The position numbers and the translations under genes are program-made. From positions 1,126,724-1,190,723 of the forward strand of contig NZ_CH672377.1 of NCBI RefSeq assembly GCF_000153105.1: a DNA stretch of 64,000 bases. Reading direction: 5' to 3'. Below the pieces are notes generated by a model. That model had not been told where the DNA came from. It ran no database searches and was given only the letters and a program-made list of their open reading frames with translations. Source of the stretch: Blastopirellula marina DSM 3645 (GTDB lineage Bacteria; Planctomycetota; Planctomycetia; Pirellulales; Pirellulaceae). Positions 27,200-34,847 of this stretch are shown here, one piece after another; position 1 is the stretch's first letter; every line of letters begins with the position of its first letter.

Positions 27200-28201
27200 A
27201 TGAAAGACTTGCTCACCCCATGCTTGGTCTTGGCTATTTTCTTACTAGCAAATCCCGCATATTCTTCCGCCGCTGAACCCTATCAGCCGCAACCGATCGT
27301 GCCAGGCGGCATCCTACTGTCGCTTTATCCAGCTGATTCGCCGCAGTTGAATCAAGATCGCGTCCATGAAGCGGAGAACTACAACTCGACATTCGAGAAG
27401 AAGCCTGCAAACATTCTCAACGTAATTAACATTCACAATCCGTCGATCGAGGTCCATCTAGCGACCGACGAGCCCAACAACACCGGCGCGGCCGTTATTG
27501 TCGCACCCGGGGGCGGCCATAAGATTTTGTGGGTCGGACCGGAAGGCGCCGACTGCGTTCCCTTCTTCAAACAGCTGGGAGTCTCGACCATCATTCTGCG
27601 CAATCGCCTGCGCGTGGATGGCTACGTGGCTGAGGTCGACGCCGTGAATGACGCGTTTCAAGCAATTCGCTTGGTTCGCGCTCACGCCGCCGAGTGGAAG
27701 CTAGATCCGGCGAAAATCGGGATCATGGGATTTTCGGCCGGCGCCGAACTCTCGGCGCCGACGGCTGTGCTGTACGAACAATTTGCAAGCAACAACCGAG
27801 GCGCTGGCGATCCGTTGGCCAAGATTTCGGCGCGCCCTGATTTTGTCGGCGTGATCTATCCGGGACCGACTCCGTTTACCGCCGATCCAGAGACCCGCAT
27901 TCCCGGCGACGTTCCTCCCAGCTTTATCGCTTCGGCCGGATCAGGCGACAAGGTCCATGCACTTTGGGCGACCGACTACTTCACGGCGATGCTAAAAGCA
28001 GGCGTTCCGAATCTGGAAATGCACATCTACGGCAACGGCGGTCACGGCGGAGGCTTGAGAGATCGCGGAGGCATTCCGTTTGGCACGTGGACGGCGCGAT
28101 ATGCCGAATGGCTAAAAGATCTCGGCTTTCTCAACAAGCCTGGCGTACCCACCAAAGCGGCCGCCGATGTCGCCGCGCATGCGAAGAAATCGCAGCGCTA
28201 A
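27200..28201 (+). CDS. secreted alpha/beta hydrolase
   Basis: 333 residues from the ATG at 27200, nine bases from AGGA. Signal peptide MKDLLTPCLVLAIFLLANPA. Core motifs: oxyanion loop VIVAPGGGH, nucleophile elbow GFSAGAE (about residue 180), DVPPSFIASAGSGDKV acid region and HIYGNGGHGGG catalytic His. It resembles planctomycete xylan-esterase-type hydrolases (BD-FAE/Abhydrolase_3). Completes a cluster of exported carbohydrate-ester enzymes, though it is divergent from GH76. Confidence 0.87.
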   Translation: MKDLLTPCLVLAIFLLANPAYSSAAEPYQPQPIVPGGILLSLYPADSPQLNQDRVHEAENYNSTFEKKPANILNVINIHNPSIEVHLATDEPNNTGAAVIVAPGGGHKILWVGPEGADCVPFFKQLGVSTIILRNRLRVDGYVAEVDAVNDAFQAIRLVRAHAAEWKLDPAKIGIMGFSAGAELSAPTAVLYEQFASNNRGAGDPLAKISARPDFVGVIYPGPTPFTADPETRIPGDVPPSFIASAGSGDKVHALWATDYFTAMLKAGVPNLEMHIYGNGGHGGGLRDRGGIPFGTWTARYAEWLKDLGFLNKPGVPTKAAADVAAHAKKSQR

Positions 28202-28254
28202 AAGCGGTCAATCGCGCCGCGCGCCCTAGCATCATCGTAAACCAAGCGGCTAAG

Positions 28255-28293
28255 AAAATAGCTCGTCGCAATTCTCTGCGGCGAGCTATTTTT
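28255..28293. terminator. bidirectional terminator
   Basis: 16-bp stem AAAATAGCTCGTCGCA / TGCGGCGAGCTATTTT with one G-T pair and a 6-base loop, between the convergent hydrolase and desaturase genes, with A- and T-runs on either side. Confidence 0.8.
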
Positions 28294-28321
28294 GATTCGA
28301 TATCAAGTGACTTGCGCTCGT

Positions 28322-29275
28322 CTATGCCCGGGCTTTGGTCGCCAACTTCTGATCGGGCCGCGCGACATTCCAGGCTAGCCCCACCGCTTCCAGGCTACAG
28401 ATGACCCGATACGAAAGATCCAGTTCCCACCAGCGTCGTCCATGGGCCGCGGCGGTCGGAAGCGCATGGTGATTGTTGTGCCAGCCTTCGCCGTGCGACA
28501 ACAAGCCGATCAGCCAATTGTTGCGGCTGTCGTCGCTCGTTTGATAACTGCGATAGCCAAACATGTGCGTCAGTGAGTTGACCGCCCAGGTGATGTGCCA
28601 GACGAAGACGGTCCGGACAAAGACTCCCCAAATCAACAAGCTCCAGCTCATCCGCCAGGCTTCGCTCCATCCGCCGGTGAAATAGCCGATAGCGCCGCCG
28701 ATCAGATAAATGACGAAAGCGTGAGCGACAAATACAAGCAAGCCGTTTTGGCCGCGCTCTAACCACAGATAGAGCGGGTCGCGGACAACGTCGCGGGCGT
28801 ATCGGTCCAGGTGCGCCATCTTGCCGAAGTTGCGATCTTTCACCATCAGCCAGCCCACCTGACTCCAGAAGAAGTTTACCAGCGGCGTGTGCGGATCTTC
28901 TTGTTCATCCGAGTGTTGGTGATGCACGCGGTGCGTTGCAACCCAACGAGCCGGAGTATCTTGCAAACAACAAACGCCGAGGATAGCGAAGGTATGCTCA
29001 AGCCAAAGCGGACACTGAAAACTGCGGTGCGTGAGCAGACGGTGATAGCCAACCGTCATTCCAAACATGCCGAACAAATGGTGGCCGACGAAAACCGAGA
29101 CGACACCGGTCCAGCTGAATAGCCAGGGCCAGAAAGCATATAACGCAAACAGATGCATCAGGCCGATGACGCCTACGTACTCCCACCAGACGCGAATAGG
29201 CGTTACGCCGGGAGGCTTTTCCAGACGTTGGCGTTTCGGCGGTGATGCGATTTTGAGCACGTCAAATTCTTCCAA
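28322..29275 (-). CDS. acyl-CoA / fatty acid desaturase (delta-9 type)
   Basis: 317 residues. All three histidine boxes of membrane di-iron desaturases are present: HRLLTH, HRVHHQH and HNNHH (in GEGWHNNHHALP), between hydrophobic helix pairs. It introduces a cis double bond in saturated acyl chains at the inner membrane, using O2 and electrons from a ferredoxin or cytochrome b5-like donor, and so tunes membrane fluidity. The start is uncertain: TTG at 29275 or GTG at 29260, the latter better spaced from GGAAGAA. No obvious operon partner. Confidence 0.92.
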   Translation of the reverse strand: MEEFDVLKIASPPKRQRLEKPPGVTPIRVWWEYVGVIGLMHLFALYAFWPWLFSWTGVVSVFVGHHLFGMFGMTVGYHRLLTHRSFQCPLWLEHTFAILGVCCLQDTPARWVATHRVHHQHSDEQEDPHTPLVNFFWSQVGWLMVKDRNFGKMAHLDRYARDVVRDPLYLWLERGQNGLLVFVAHAFVIYLIGGAIGYFTGGWSEAWRMSWSLLIWGVFVRTVFVWHITWAVNSLTHMFGYRSYQTSDDSRNNWLIGLLSHGEGWHNNHHALPTAAAHGRRWWELDLSYRVICSLEAVGLAWNVARPDQKLATKARA

Positions 29276-29873
29276 TTAGAACTTCTGATCCGCAACCGAT
29301 GCCGGCGCCGAGGGGGGGATTATACTGATCCCGCGTTTTTAGTGGAACATCGACATCTTCTGACTCAACAGGCCATCTCGCCTGCGTTGGATGACGTCTG
29401 CTGCTTGACCAATCGCGATATTTGAGAGCTTGGCGGCGACTAGACAGAATGCGAGATGTAGCGCATCTGGGAACTTCAGCACGGCCAGTTTAAACTACTT
29501 TCTGGGGGCATGCAGCCTAGATCTCGCCCCAAAAAGGCGACATAAGCCAGTTTCTTAGCTGGTTTACCTGGCGAAACTGATCAGCGGATCAACCTGTACT
29601 TATGTAAGCAGAGCCACCCTAATGTGCGAAACACTCACCGTCAAGCAGGGTAATTTGCGGCAAGAATATCGACTTTAGAATATTGGAAGAAATTAATGAA
29701 TATCGCCCCTTGAGCTCCAGCTTGCCGCTGAGATCTCGGCACGAGTTGCCCTCAACACGCTGCGAGAAATAAGAGATCCACGGGGCGTTCCAGACAGAAA
29801 CGTCGCTGTTCACGAATGTTTCGGGCGAACTGACTTCGTATCGCGACGGATTGCTGCAGCGGCTCACAGCGCC
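29276..29873. other. large intergenic region
   Basis: Most of the 643-base gap between the desaturase and DUF1254 genes. An 88-codon minus-strand open frame at 29619-29885 has no recognisable family or ribosome-binding site, and I do not call it. No RNA or repeat was recognised. Confidence 0.4.
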
Positions 29874-29899
29874 GTAGCGCCCCAAGCTTTGGGCGCTAC
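29874..29899 (-). terminator. hairpin after the DUF1254 gene
   Basis: 9-bp stem GTAGCGCCC / GGGCGCTAC with an 8-base loop, about 20 bases after the DUF1254 stop. No T-run, so termination is only likely. Confidence 0.45.
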
Positions 29900-29918
29900 A
29901 GGCGAGAACGATGACCGT

Positions 29919-31436
29919 CTACTTCACTTGCTGAACGCCCGGCGGTTGCCAGGTCCCTTCGCCTGCCGGCAAGACCGAGGGCGTTTCCGTCTTCGGCCAA
30001 TAGAGGCGCATCACCAGATAAATCGGACCGTTGGGGGCCGGCAACCAGTTGGCTTCTTTGTCCTTGCCGGGGTTATCCTTTTGGATGTAGAGGGTTAGCG
30101 AGCCATCCTCATTCAATTGCATTTCTGGCAGCATCGGCGAGTTGATCAAGTAGCGGTTGATCGGGTTCTCAATCAACAATTGACTTTCGCCGTCATACAT
30201 CGTCACCGACCAAAAGGCGTTGACCGGCGGAAATTCTCCTTTGGCGAACGTCAACGTGTAGTCGTGTTTGCTCCCGTCAAGCGTTTCTCCATCGACATCG
30301 ACGCGAGTGATCGGATAAGTCGCTTCGACCGAATCGTTTCCGCAAATCCCCGCCTTGGCGCCGGCGGCGCGAAGTAGCCAATTACCAGCAAAGAATTTTC
30401 GATCGCCAAACGGGGAGGCGATTTTCCAACCGTTGACGTCCTTCAACGCACCTTCCAGATACTTCTGGACCTTTTCATCACCCTGCTTCATCGCGGTTGC
30501 GACGGTCGCTTGATGTTCAGGCGAGAGTTCCTTCATGCTGAACTTCTTGTCTGGCCCAATGCCGATGCTGGCAAGTTTGCCGCGGATTTCTTTTTCTTCT
30601 GGACCCGCCGGAGCAAACTGCAAACAGAAGTCGAGATAGCCGAAAAAGCCGGTCTCCAACATTGCTTTGTCGATCTTCGGAAAATCAATCTTGGGCGCCG
30701 CAGGCGGCGCCGGTTGGCCCAGAAAAGCGGAGAGCGGCTGAACTTTGTACCCCGACTGAATCTTCACGACATTCGGCATGTCTTCAGCGTTAAACAGTTG
30801 AGTGCGAAACCCAGCGATCGAAAACTGCGTTGTGGAGCGGAACACCCCTTTGACGCCCGGCGGCTTTTCACCTTTCCAGTCAGGTCCAACCACCAGAAAA
30901 TCACCAGGCTCATTGCCGGTGGTGCGACTGCCGATGTAACCGTAGTTGAAGGTGTTGCCATCTTCCAGCTGCACGGCGTAGTAGCGATCTTTCTCGACCG
31001 CCGGGACCGAAATTACTTGCGGCTCGGCCCGTAGGTCCATCCAGAGAAACGAATACGGCGTGTCGCTATTGGGCGTGACAATGGCCGTGTCTTTGTAGGT
31101 AAAGACGCGCGATTCGTTTTTGATCTCGTTGAAAGGCGCTTTGTACTGTCCAGAATCTGGATCGACCGAATACTCGTACATCACTGCGTAGTTCATCACG
31201 ATCGGCAGACCGTAGATGTAACCCTCTTCCAAGATCGCTTTGGTCTCTTCGATACTTGGCGCGGCGACGTCCGAACTTGGCGCAGCGACGTCCGGCGTCT
31301 CGTTTGTCGTCTCGCCGCCGGAGATTGCCTCTTGCTTCCCGCCACACCCGGTTAAACAGGTGATTGTGATCGCGCCGGCTAGAATTCCGCTCAGCAAGTA
31401 CGCCTTATTTATCTCAAATCTCATTGCGTTTCTCAT
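29919..31436 (-). CDS. DUF1254/DUF1214 lipoprotein
   Basis: 505 residues from an ATG at 31436 (another at 31424), with a lipobox LTGC. The N-terminal DUF1254 domain includes EGYIYGLPIVMNY, VTPNSDTPYSFLWMDLRAEP and RYYAVQLEDGNTFNYGYIGSRTTG; the C-terminal DUF1214 domain includes AFWSVTMYDGESQLL, NPINRYLINS and YIQKDNPG-x4-ANWLPAPNGPIYLVMRLYWP. Function of these domains is unknown. Just after the lipid anchor, a 7-residue unit (DVAAPSS/DVAAPSI) is repeated in tandem, a small duplication in the linker. The gene is divergent from the cytochrome/FGE-like gene. Confidence 0.88.
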   Translation of the reverse strand: MRNAMRFEINKAYLLSGILAGAITITCLTGCGGKQEAISGGETTNETPDVAAPSSDVAAPSIEETKAILEEGYIYGLPIVMNYAVMYEYSVDPDSGQYKAPFNEIKNESRVFTYKDTAIVTPNSDTPYSFLWMDLRAEPQVISVPAVEKDRYYAVQLEDGNTFNYGYIGSRTTGNEPGDFLVVGPDWKGEKPPGVKGVFRSTTQFSIAGFRTQLFNAEDMPNVVKIQSGYKVQPLSAFLGQPAPPAAPKIDFPKIDKAMLETGFFGYLDFCLQFAPAGPEEKEIRGKLASIGIGPDKKFSMKELSPEHQATVATAMKQGDEKVQKYLEGALKDVNGWKIASPFGDRKFFAGNWLLRAAGAKAGICGNDSVEATYPITRVDVDGETLDGSKHDYTLTFAKGEFPPVNAFWSVTMYDGESQLLIENPINRYLINSPMLPEMQLNEDGSLTLYIQKDNPGKDKEANWLPAPNGPIYLVMRLYWPKTETPSVLPAGEGTWQPPGVQQVK

Positions 31437-31902
31437 GGGAAGTTCGGCCAAACCGATCGGTGTCGATTCGCGGGCCGAATTTGGGAACAGACCAGAAGAG
31501 CGCCCCTTATGGTAATGGAAATCCACACCCGCCATTTGAGTGGATTTCATTCTGTTGTCGAGATTCTATCCGCGCGTCAAGGGAACGGCGACCAGCGATT
31601 TCAGAAAGACCGTAACTTCCTGGGGTCGAACGCTATTTGCAACAGGAGCGCCAATCCGCGAAGGTTGGCAATTGGGCTGAAATTTGTTGCGATTTTCCCG
31701 AAATTTTTCCGCGATGACGCTATCCCGCAGCAGAAATAAGAGGATCGCGCGGCGCGAACCATCTAGAATGAAGGGCCCCAGGTGATGATCTCTTCGCCAA
31801 GAGTCGTACTTGATTGCCGCACGCAACTCAAGTGTTTTCTCCCCCGCAAGGCGCCGCAGTCATGACCGACTTGCCTGCCGATGTCTATTTAGGAACGGAC
31901 GA
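31437..31902. promoter_or_regulatory. divergent intergenic region with inverted repeat
   Basis: 466 bases between the DUF1254 gene and the cytochrome/FGE-like gene. GAAATCCAC at 31518-31526 and GTGGATTTC at 31540-31548 form a 9-bp inverted repeat with a 13-base centre, about 22 bases between arm starts. This is compatible with an operator for a dimeric regulator of either gene; no regulator gene is adjacent. Nothing else recognised. Confidence 0.4.
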
Positions 31903-33321
31903 TTGATCAGCTATCTCAAGACAAGTATCCAGCTCTTCAGCTATTTCTCGATTGCCTGTCTAGGCGTCTCGGCGACCGCGGCCAAAGTTGATTTCAGCAA
32001 AGAGATCGCGCCGATTCTGGAAACCAACTGCGTCTCTTGCCATTCTGGCGAGTCGCCGGAAGGGGATTTCAATCTGACGACCAAGACGCTTGCCAACGAA
32101 ACGAGCTATGACAGCGCGATCGTCGCCGAGTCTCCGGAAGAGAGTTCGATTTACAGCTTGACGGTCCTGGATCGTACTGACGATCAACTGATGCCGCCGC
32201 TGCATTCTGGCGGCCCGCTTCCCAAAGCCAGCACCGAGCTGCTGCGCCGCTGGATCGCCGAAGGCGCCGAGTGGCCGGAAGGGACGACTCTCACGGCCAA
32301 GCCCAAGCCCGCCGGCAGTTTTGTTTCGGCCGACGACTTCGACCTGGTGAAAAAGATCCACGCCAAGATTGTCGCCCAGGCGAAAGCCGAAGCCGGCGAT
32401 CCGCAGGATTACGCAAAAGTAATTCCGCTGACCGAAGTTGAGTTTCACATGGTTGCGACGCCTGGCGGCGAATTTCTGATGGGGAGTCCGGCTGATGAAG
32501 AGCTTCGCCATGCCGACGAAGGACCGCAAACCAAGGTAACCGTCGATCCCTTCTGGATCGGCAAATACGAAGTGACCTGGGACGAGTACGAACCGTTCAT
32601 GATCACCCAGATCGACCGCCGCAAAGATGGGGGACGCATCGATTATGACGCCCAGACGCACACCATTATCGATGCGGTCAGTCAGCCGACTCCTCCCTAC
32701 ACCGAGATGAGCTTTGGCATGGGGCAACATGGCTATCCTGCGATCAGCATGACGCAGCACGCGGCCAACAAGTATTGCCAGTGGTTGAGCGCCCAAACCG
32801 GTCATTTCTATCGACTGCCGACCGAAGCCGAATGGGAATTCGCTTGCCGCGCCGGCACTTCGACCGCCTATTCGTTTGGCGATGATCCCGAACAGCTAAA
32901 GCAGTACGGTTGGTTCTATGACAACGCGAACGAAAAGTACCAAAAGGTTGGCCTAAAGAAGCCGAATCCCTGGGGCCTACATGACATGCATGGCAACGTG
33001 ATGGAGTGGACCGCTGACCAATACCTGCCTGACTACTTTGACAAGATCCAAGGCCACGCGAACAATCCCTACATCAAACCGGTCACCCTTTATCCGCGCA
33101 CAGCTCGCGGCGGCGGCTGGGACGATGATCCAGATCGACTTCGATCGGCGGCGCGGCGCGGATCGGACCCCTCCTGGAAACAGCAAGATCCGCAGTTACC
33201 CAAAAGCGTCTGGTATCACACCAACGCGACCCAACTAGGCTTTCGCATCGTACGACCAGTAAAGGTTCCCTCTCCGGAAGAGATGTACTTCTACTGGAAC
33301 AGCGCTCGCGACGTTTACTAG
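31903..33321 (+). CDS. planctomycete cytochrome c domain fused to SUMF/FGE-like domain
   Basis: 472 residues from a TTG at 31903, eight bases from AGGA. After a signal segment (FSYFSIACLGVSATA), residues 30-120 are a planctomycete-type cytochrome c: haem motif CVSCH and distal LMPPLHSGGPL Met. Residues 190-460 are a formylglycine-generating-enzyme-like (SUMF1) fold: GGEFLMGSP, VTWDEYEPFM, YPAISMTQHAANKYCQWLS, RLPTEAEWEFACRAGT, WGLHDMHGNVMEWTAD, RGGGWDDDP, LGFRIVRP. The C-terminal cysteine pair used by true FGE catalysis is absent, so sulfatase activation is unlikely. It is followed at 46 bases by a Gfo/Idh/MocA gene, probably the same operon. Confidence 0.87.
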   Translation: MISYLKTSIQLFSYFSIACLGVSATAAKVDFSKEIAPILETNCVSCHSGESPEGDFNLTTKTLANETSYDSAIVAESPEESSIYSLTVLDRTDDQLMPPLHSGGPLPKASTELLRRWIAEGAEWPEGTTLTAKPKPAGSFVSADDFDLVKKIHAKIVAQAKAEAGDPQDYAKVIPLTEVEFHMVATPGGEFLMGSPADEELRHADEGPQTKVTVDPFWIGKYEVTWDEYEPFMITQIDRRKDGGRIDYDAQTHTIIDAVSQPTPPYTEMSFGMGQHGYPAISMTQHAANKYCQWLSAQTGHFYRLPTEAEWEFACRAGTSTAYSFGDDPEQLKQYGWFYDNANEKYQKVGLKKPNPWGLHDMHGNVMEWTADQYLPDYFDKIQGHANNPYIKPVTLYPRTARGGGWDDDPDRLRSAARRGSDPSWKQQDPQLPKSVWYHTNATQLGFRIVRPVKVPSPEEMYFYWNSARDVY

Positions 33322-33367
33322 CCCCTCTCTATTCCCCGCAACACTTCCCGTTATCACAGGACTGATC

Positions 33368-34747
33368 ATGAGCGAACGAATCGAAACGACAGAAAACCGC
33401 CGCAACTTTATCAAAGTCGCCGGTACGGCTTCGGCATTGGCCGCCTTCGCTGTTCCGCATGTCCATGCCGAAGAAAAAGAGATCAACACGATTCAAGTCG
33501 CTCTGGTTGGCTGTGGCGGTCGTGGAACCGGCGCCGCGGCGAACTGCCTAGACGTACCGGGCGCTCGCACCAAGTTGGTCGCGATGGCTGACGTGTTTGA
33601 TCATCGCTTGGCGGGCAGCCACAAAACGCTCGAACGCTTGTACCAAGAGAAAGAAGACAAATTCGACGTCCCCCAAGAACGTCAGTTTGTCGGCTTTGAA
33701 GCCTACAAGAACGCGATGGACGCACTCAACCCAGGCGACATCGTCATTCTCGCGACGCCGCTGGCGTTTCGCTGGGTCCACTACACCTATGCGATCGACA
33801 AAGGCTTGAACGTCTTCATGGAGAAGCCGCTCATCGCCGATGGCCCGAGCGCCAAGCGAATGCTGGCGTTGTCAGAAAAAGCGGACGCGAAAAACTTGAA
33901 GTCGGCCGTCGGCCTGATGGTTCGTCACTGCCGCGGACGCCAAGAGTTGCACAAGCGCATCCAAGATGGCGAAATCGGCGACATCATCATGATGCGGGCC
34001 TATCGCATGCATGGGCCGGTCGCCTCGGCGTTCTCGACCCGCAAACCGGCCGAAACGCCGGAAGTGATGTTCCAGATCGAACGCTTCCACAGCTTCCTGT
34101 GGGCCAGCGGCGGTTGCTTCAGCGACTTCTACATCCACCAAATCGACGAAACGTCGTGGATGAAAAACTCGTGGCCGGTCAAAGCGCAAGCGCTCGGCGG
34201 GCGACATCATCGCGATGACTTCATCGATCAAAACTTTGACTCGTACGCCGTCGAGTACACCTATGACGACGGGTCGAAGCTCTTCTTTGACGGTCGCACG
34301 ATGCTCGGTTGCCGCAACGACATGTCAAGCACCGTCCACGGCAGCAAGGGTTCGGCGATTGTCAGCACTTCGGGTCACACTCCCGGTAAGGTGCGCACCT
34401 TCAGCGGCCAAAACCAAAATCGCCGCGAAGTGACGTGGGCCTGGCCGCAACCCGAAGAAAACCCCTACCAATTGGAATGGAACGACTTCATCGACGCGAT
34501 CGTCAAGGACACGCCGTACAACGAAGTCCCTCGCGGCGTCGAAGCGAGTCTGGTCACCAGCATGGGTCGCATGGCGGCTCACACCGGCCAGGAAATCACC
34601 TACGACCAAATGCTCCACTGCGAGCACGAGTTCGCGCCGAACGTCGACAAACTAACGGTCGATGGCCCGGCCCCGATCATGCCCGACGAAAACGGCCGCT
34701 ACGCCGTGCCGATGCCGGGCAAAAATCGCGACGTTGAGTTCAGCTAG
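33368..34747 (+). CDS. Gfo/Idh/MocA family oxidoreductase, Tat-exported
   Basis: 459 residues. The N-terminal ENRRNFIKVAGTASALAAFAVPHVHA is a twin-arginine signal. The NAD(P)-binding fold starts VALVGCGGRGTGAA, and the EKP motif (VFMEKPLIAD) with its catalytic Lys is present near residue 155; the C-terminal half is the substrate domain (IHQIDETSW, DSYAVEYTYDDGSKL). Members oxidise sugars and polyols; substrate unknown. AGGA lies before the ATG. Downstream of the cytochrome/FGE-like gene; the pair could couple sugar oxidation to a c-type cytochrome, which is inference. Confidence 0.9.
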   Translation: MSERIETTENRRNFIKVAGTASALAAFAVPHVHAEEKEINTIQVALVGCGGRGTGAAANCLDVPGARTKLVAMADVFDHRLAGSHKTLERLYQEKEDKFDVPQERQFVGFEAYKNAMDALNPGDIVILATPLAFRWVHYTYAIDKGLNVFMEKPLIADGPSAKRMLALSEKADAKNLKSAVGLMVRHCRGRQELHKRIQDGEIGDIIMMRAYRMHGPVASAFSTRKPAETPEVMFQIERFHSFLWASGGCFSDFYIHQIDETSWMKNSWPVKAQALGGRHHRDDFIDQNFDSYAVEYTYDDGSKLFFDGRTMLGCRNDMSSTVHGSKGSAIVSTSGHTPGKVRTFSGQNQNRREVTWAWPQPEENPYQLEWNDFIDAIVKDTPYNEVPRGVEASLVTSMGRMAAHTGQEITYDQMLHCEHEFAPNVDKLTVDGPAPIMPDENGRYAVPMPGKNRDVEFS

Positions 34748-34778
34748 TCGTTCGACGGCGATTGGAATGGTAACATCG

Positions 34779-34813
34779 AAGCCCGGCGTCTGAGTTCAGA
34801 CGCCGGGCTTTCT
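34779..34813 (+). terminator. rho-independent terminator
   Basis: Strong GC-rich stem AAGCCCGGCGTCTGA / TCAGACGCCGGGCTT with a two-base loop, 31 bases after the oxidoreductase stop, followed by TTC. Confidence 0.8.
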
Positions 34814-34847
34814 TCATAGTTAGCGTCGACCGCGGCCGAACCTAGAC

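Noticed and set aside
29619..29885. 88-codon minus-strand open frame in the large gap
   Set aside because: No ribosome-binding site, no family resemblance and no operon context; probably a chance frame.
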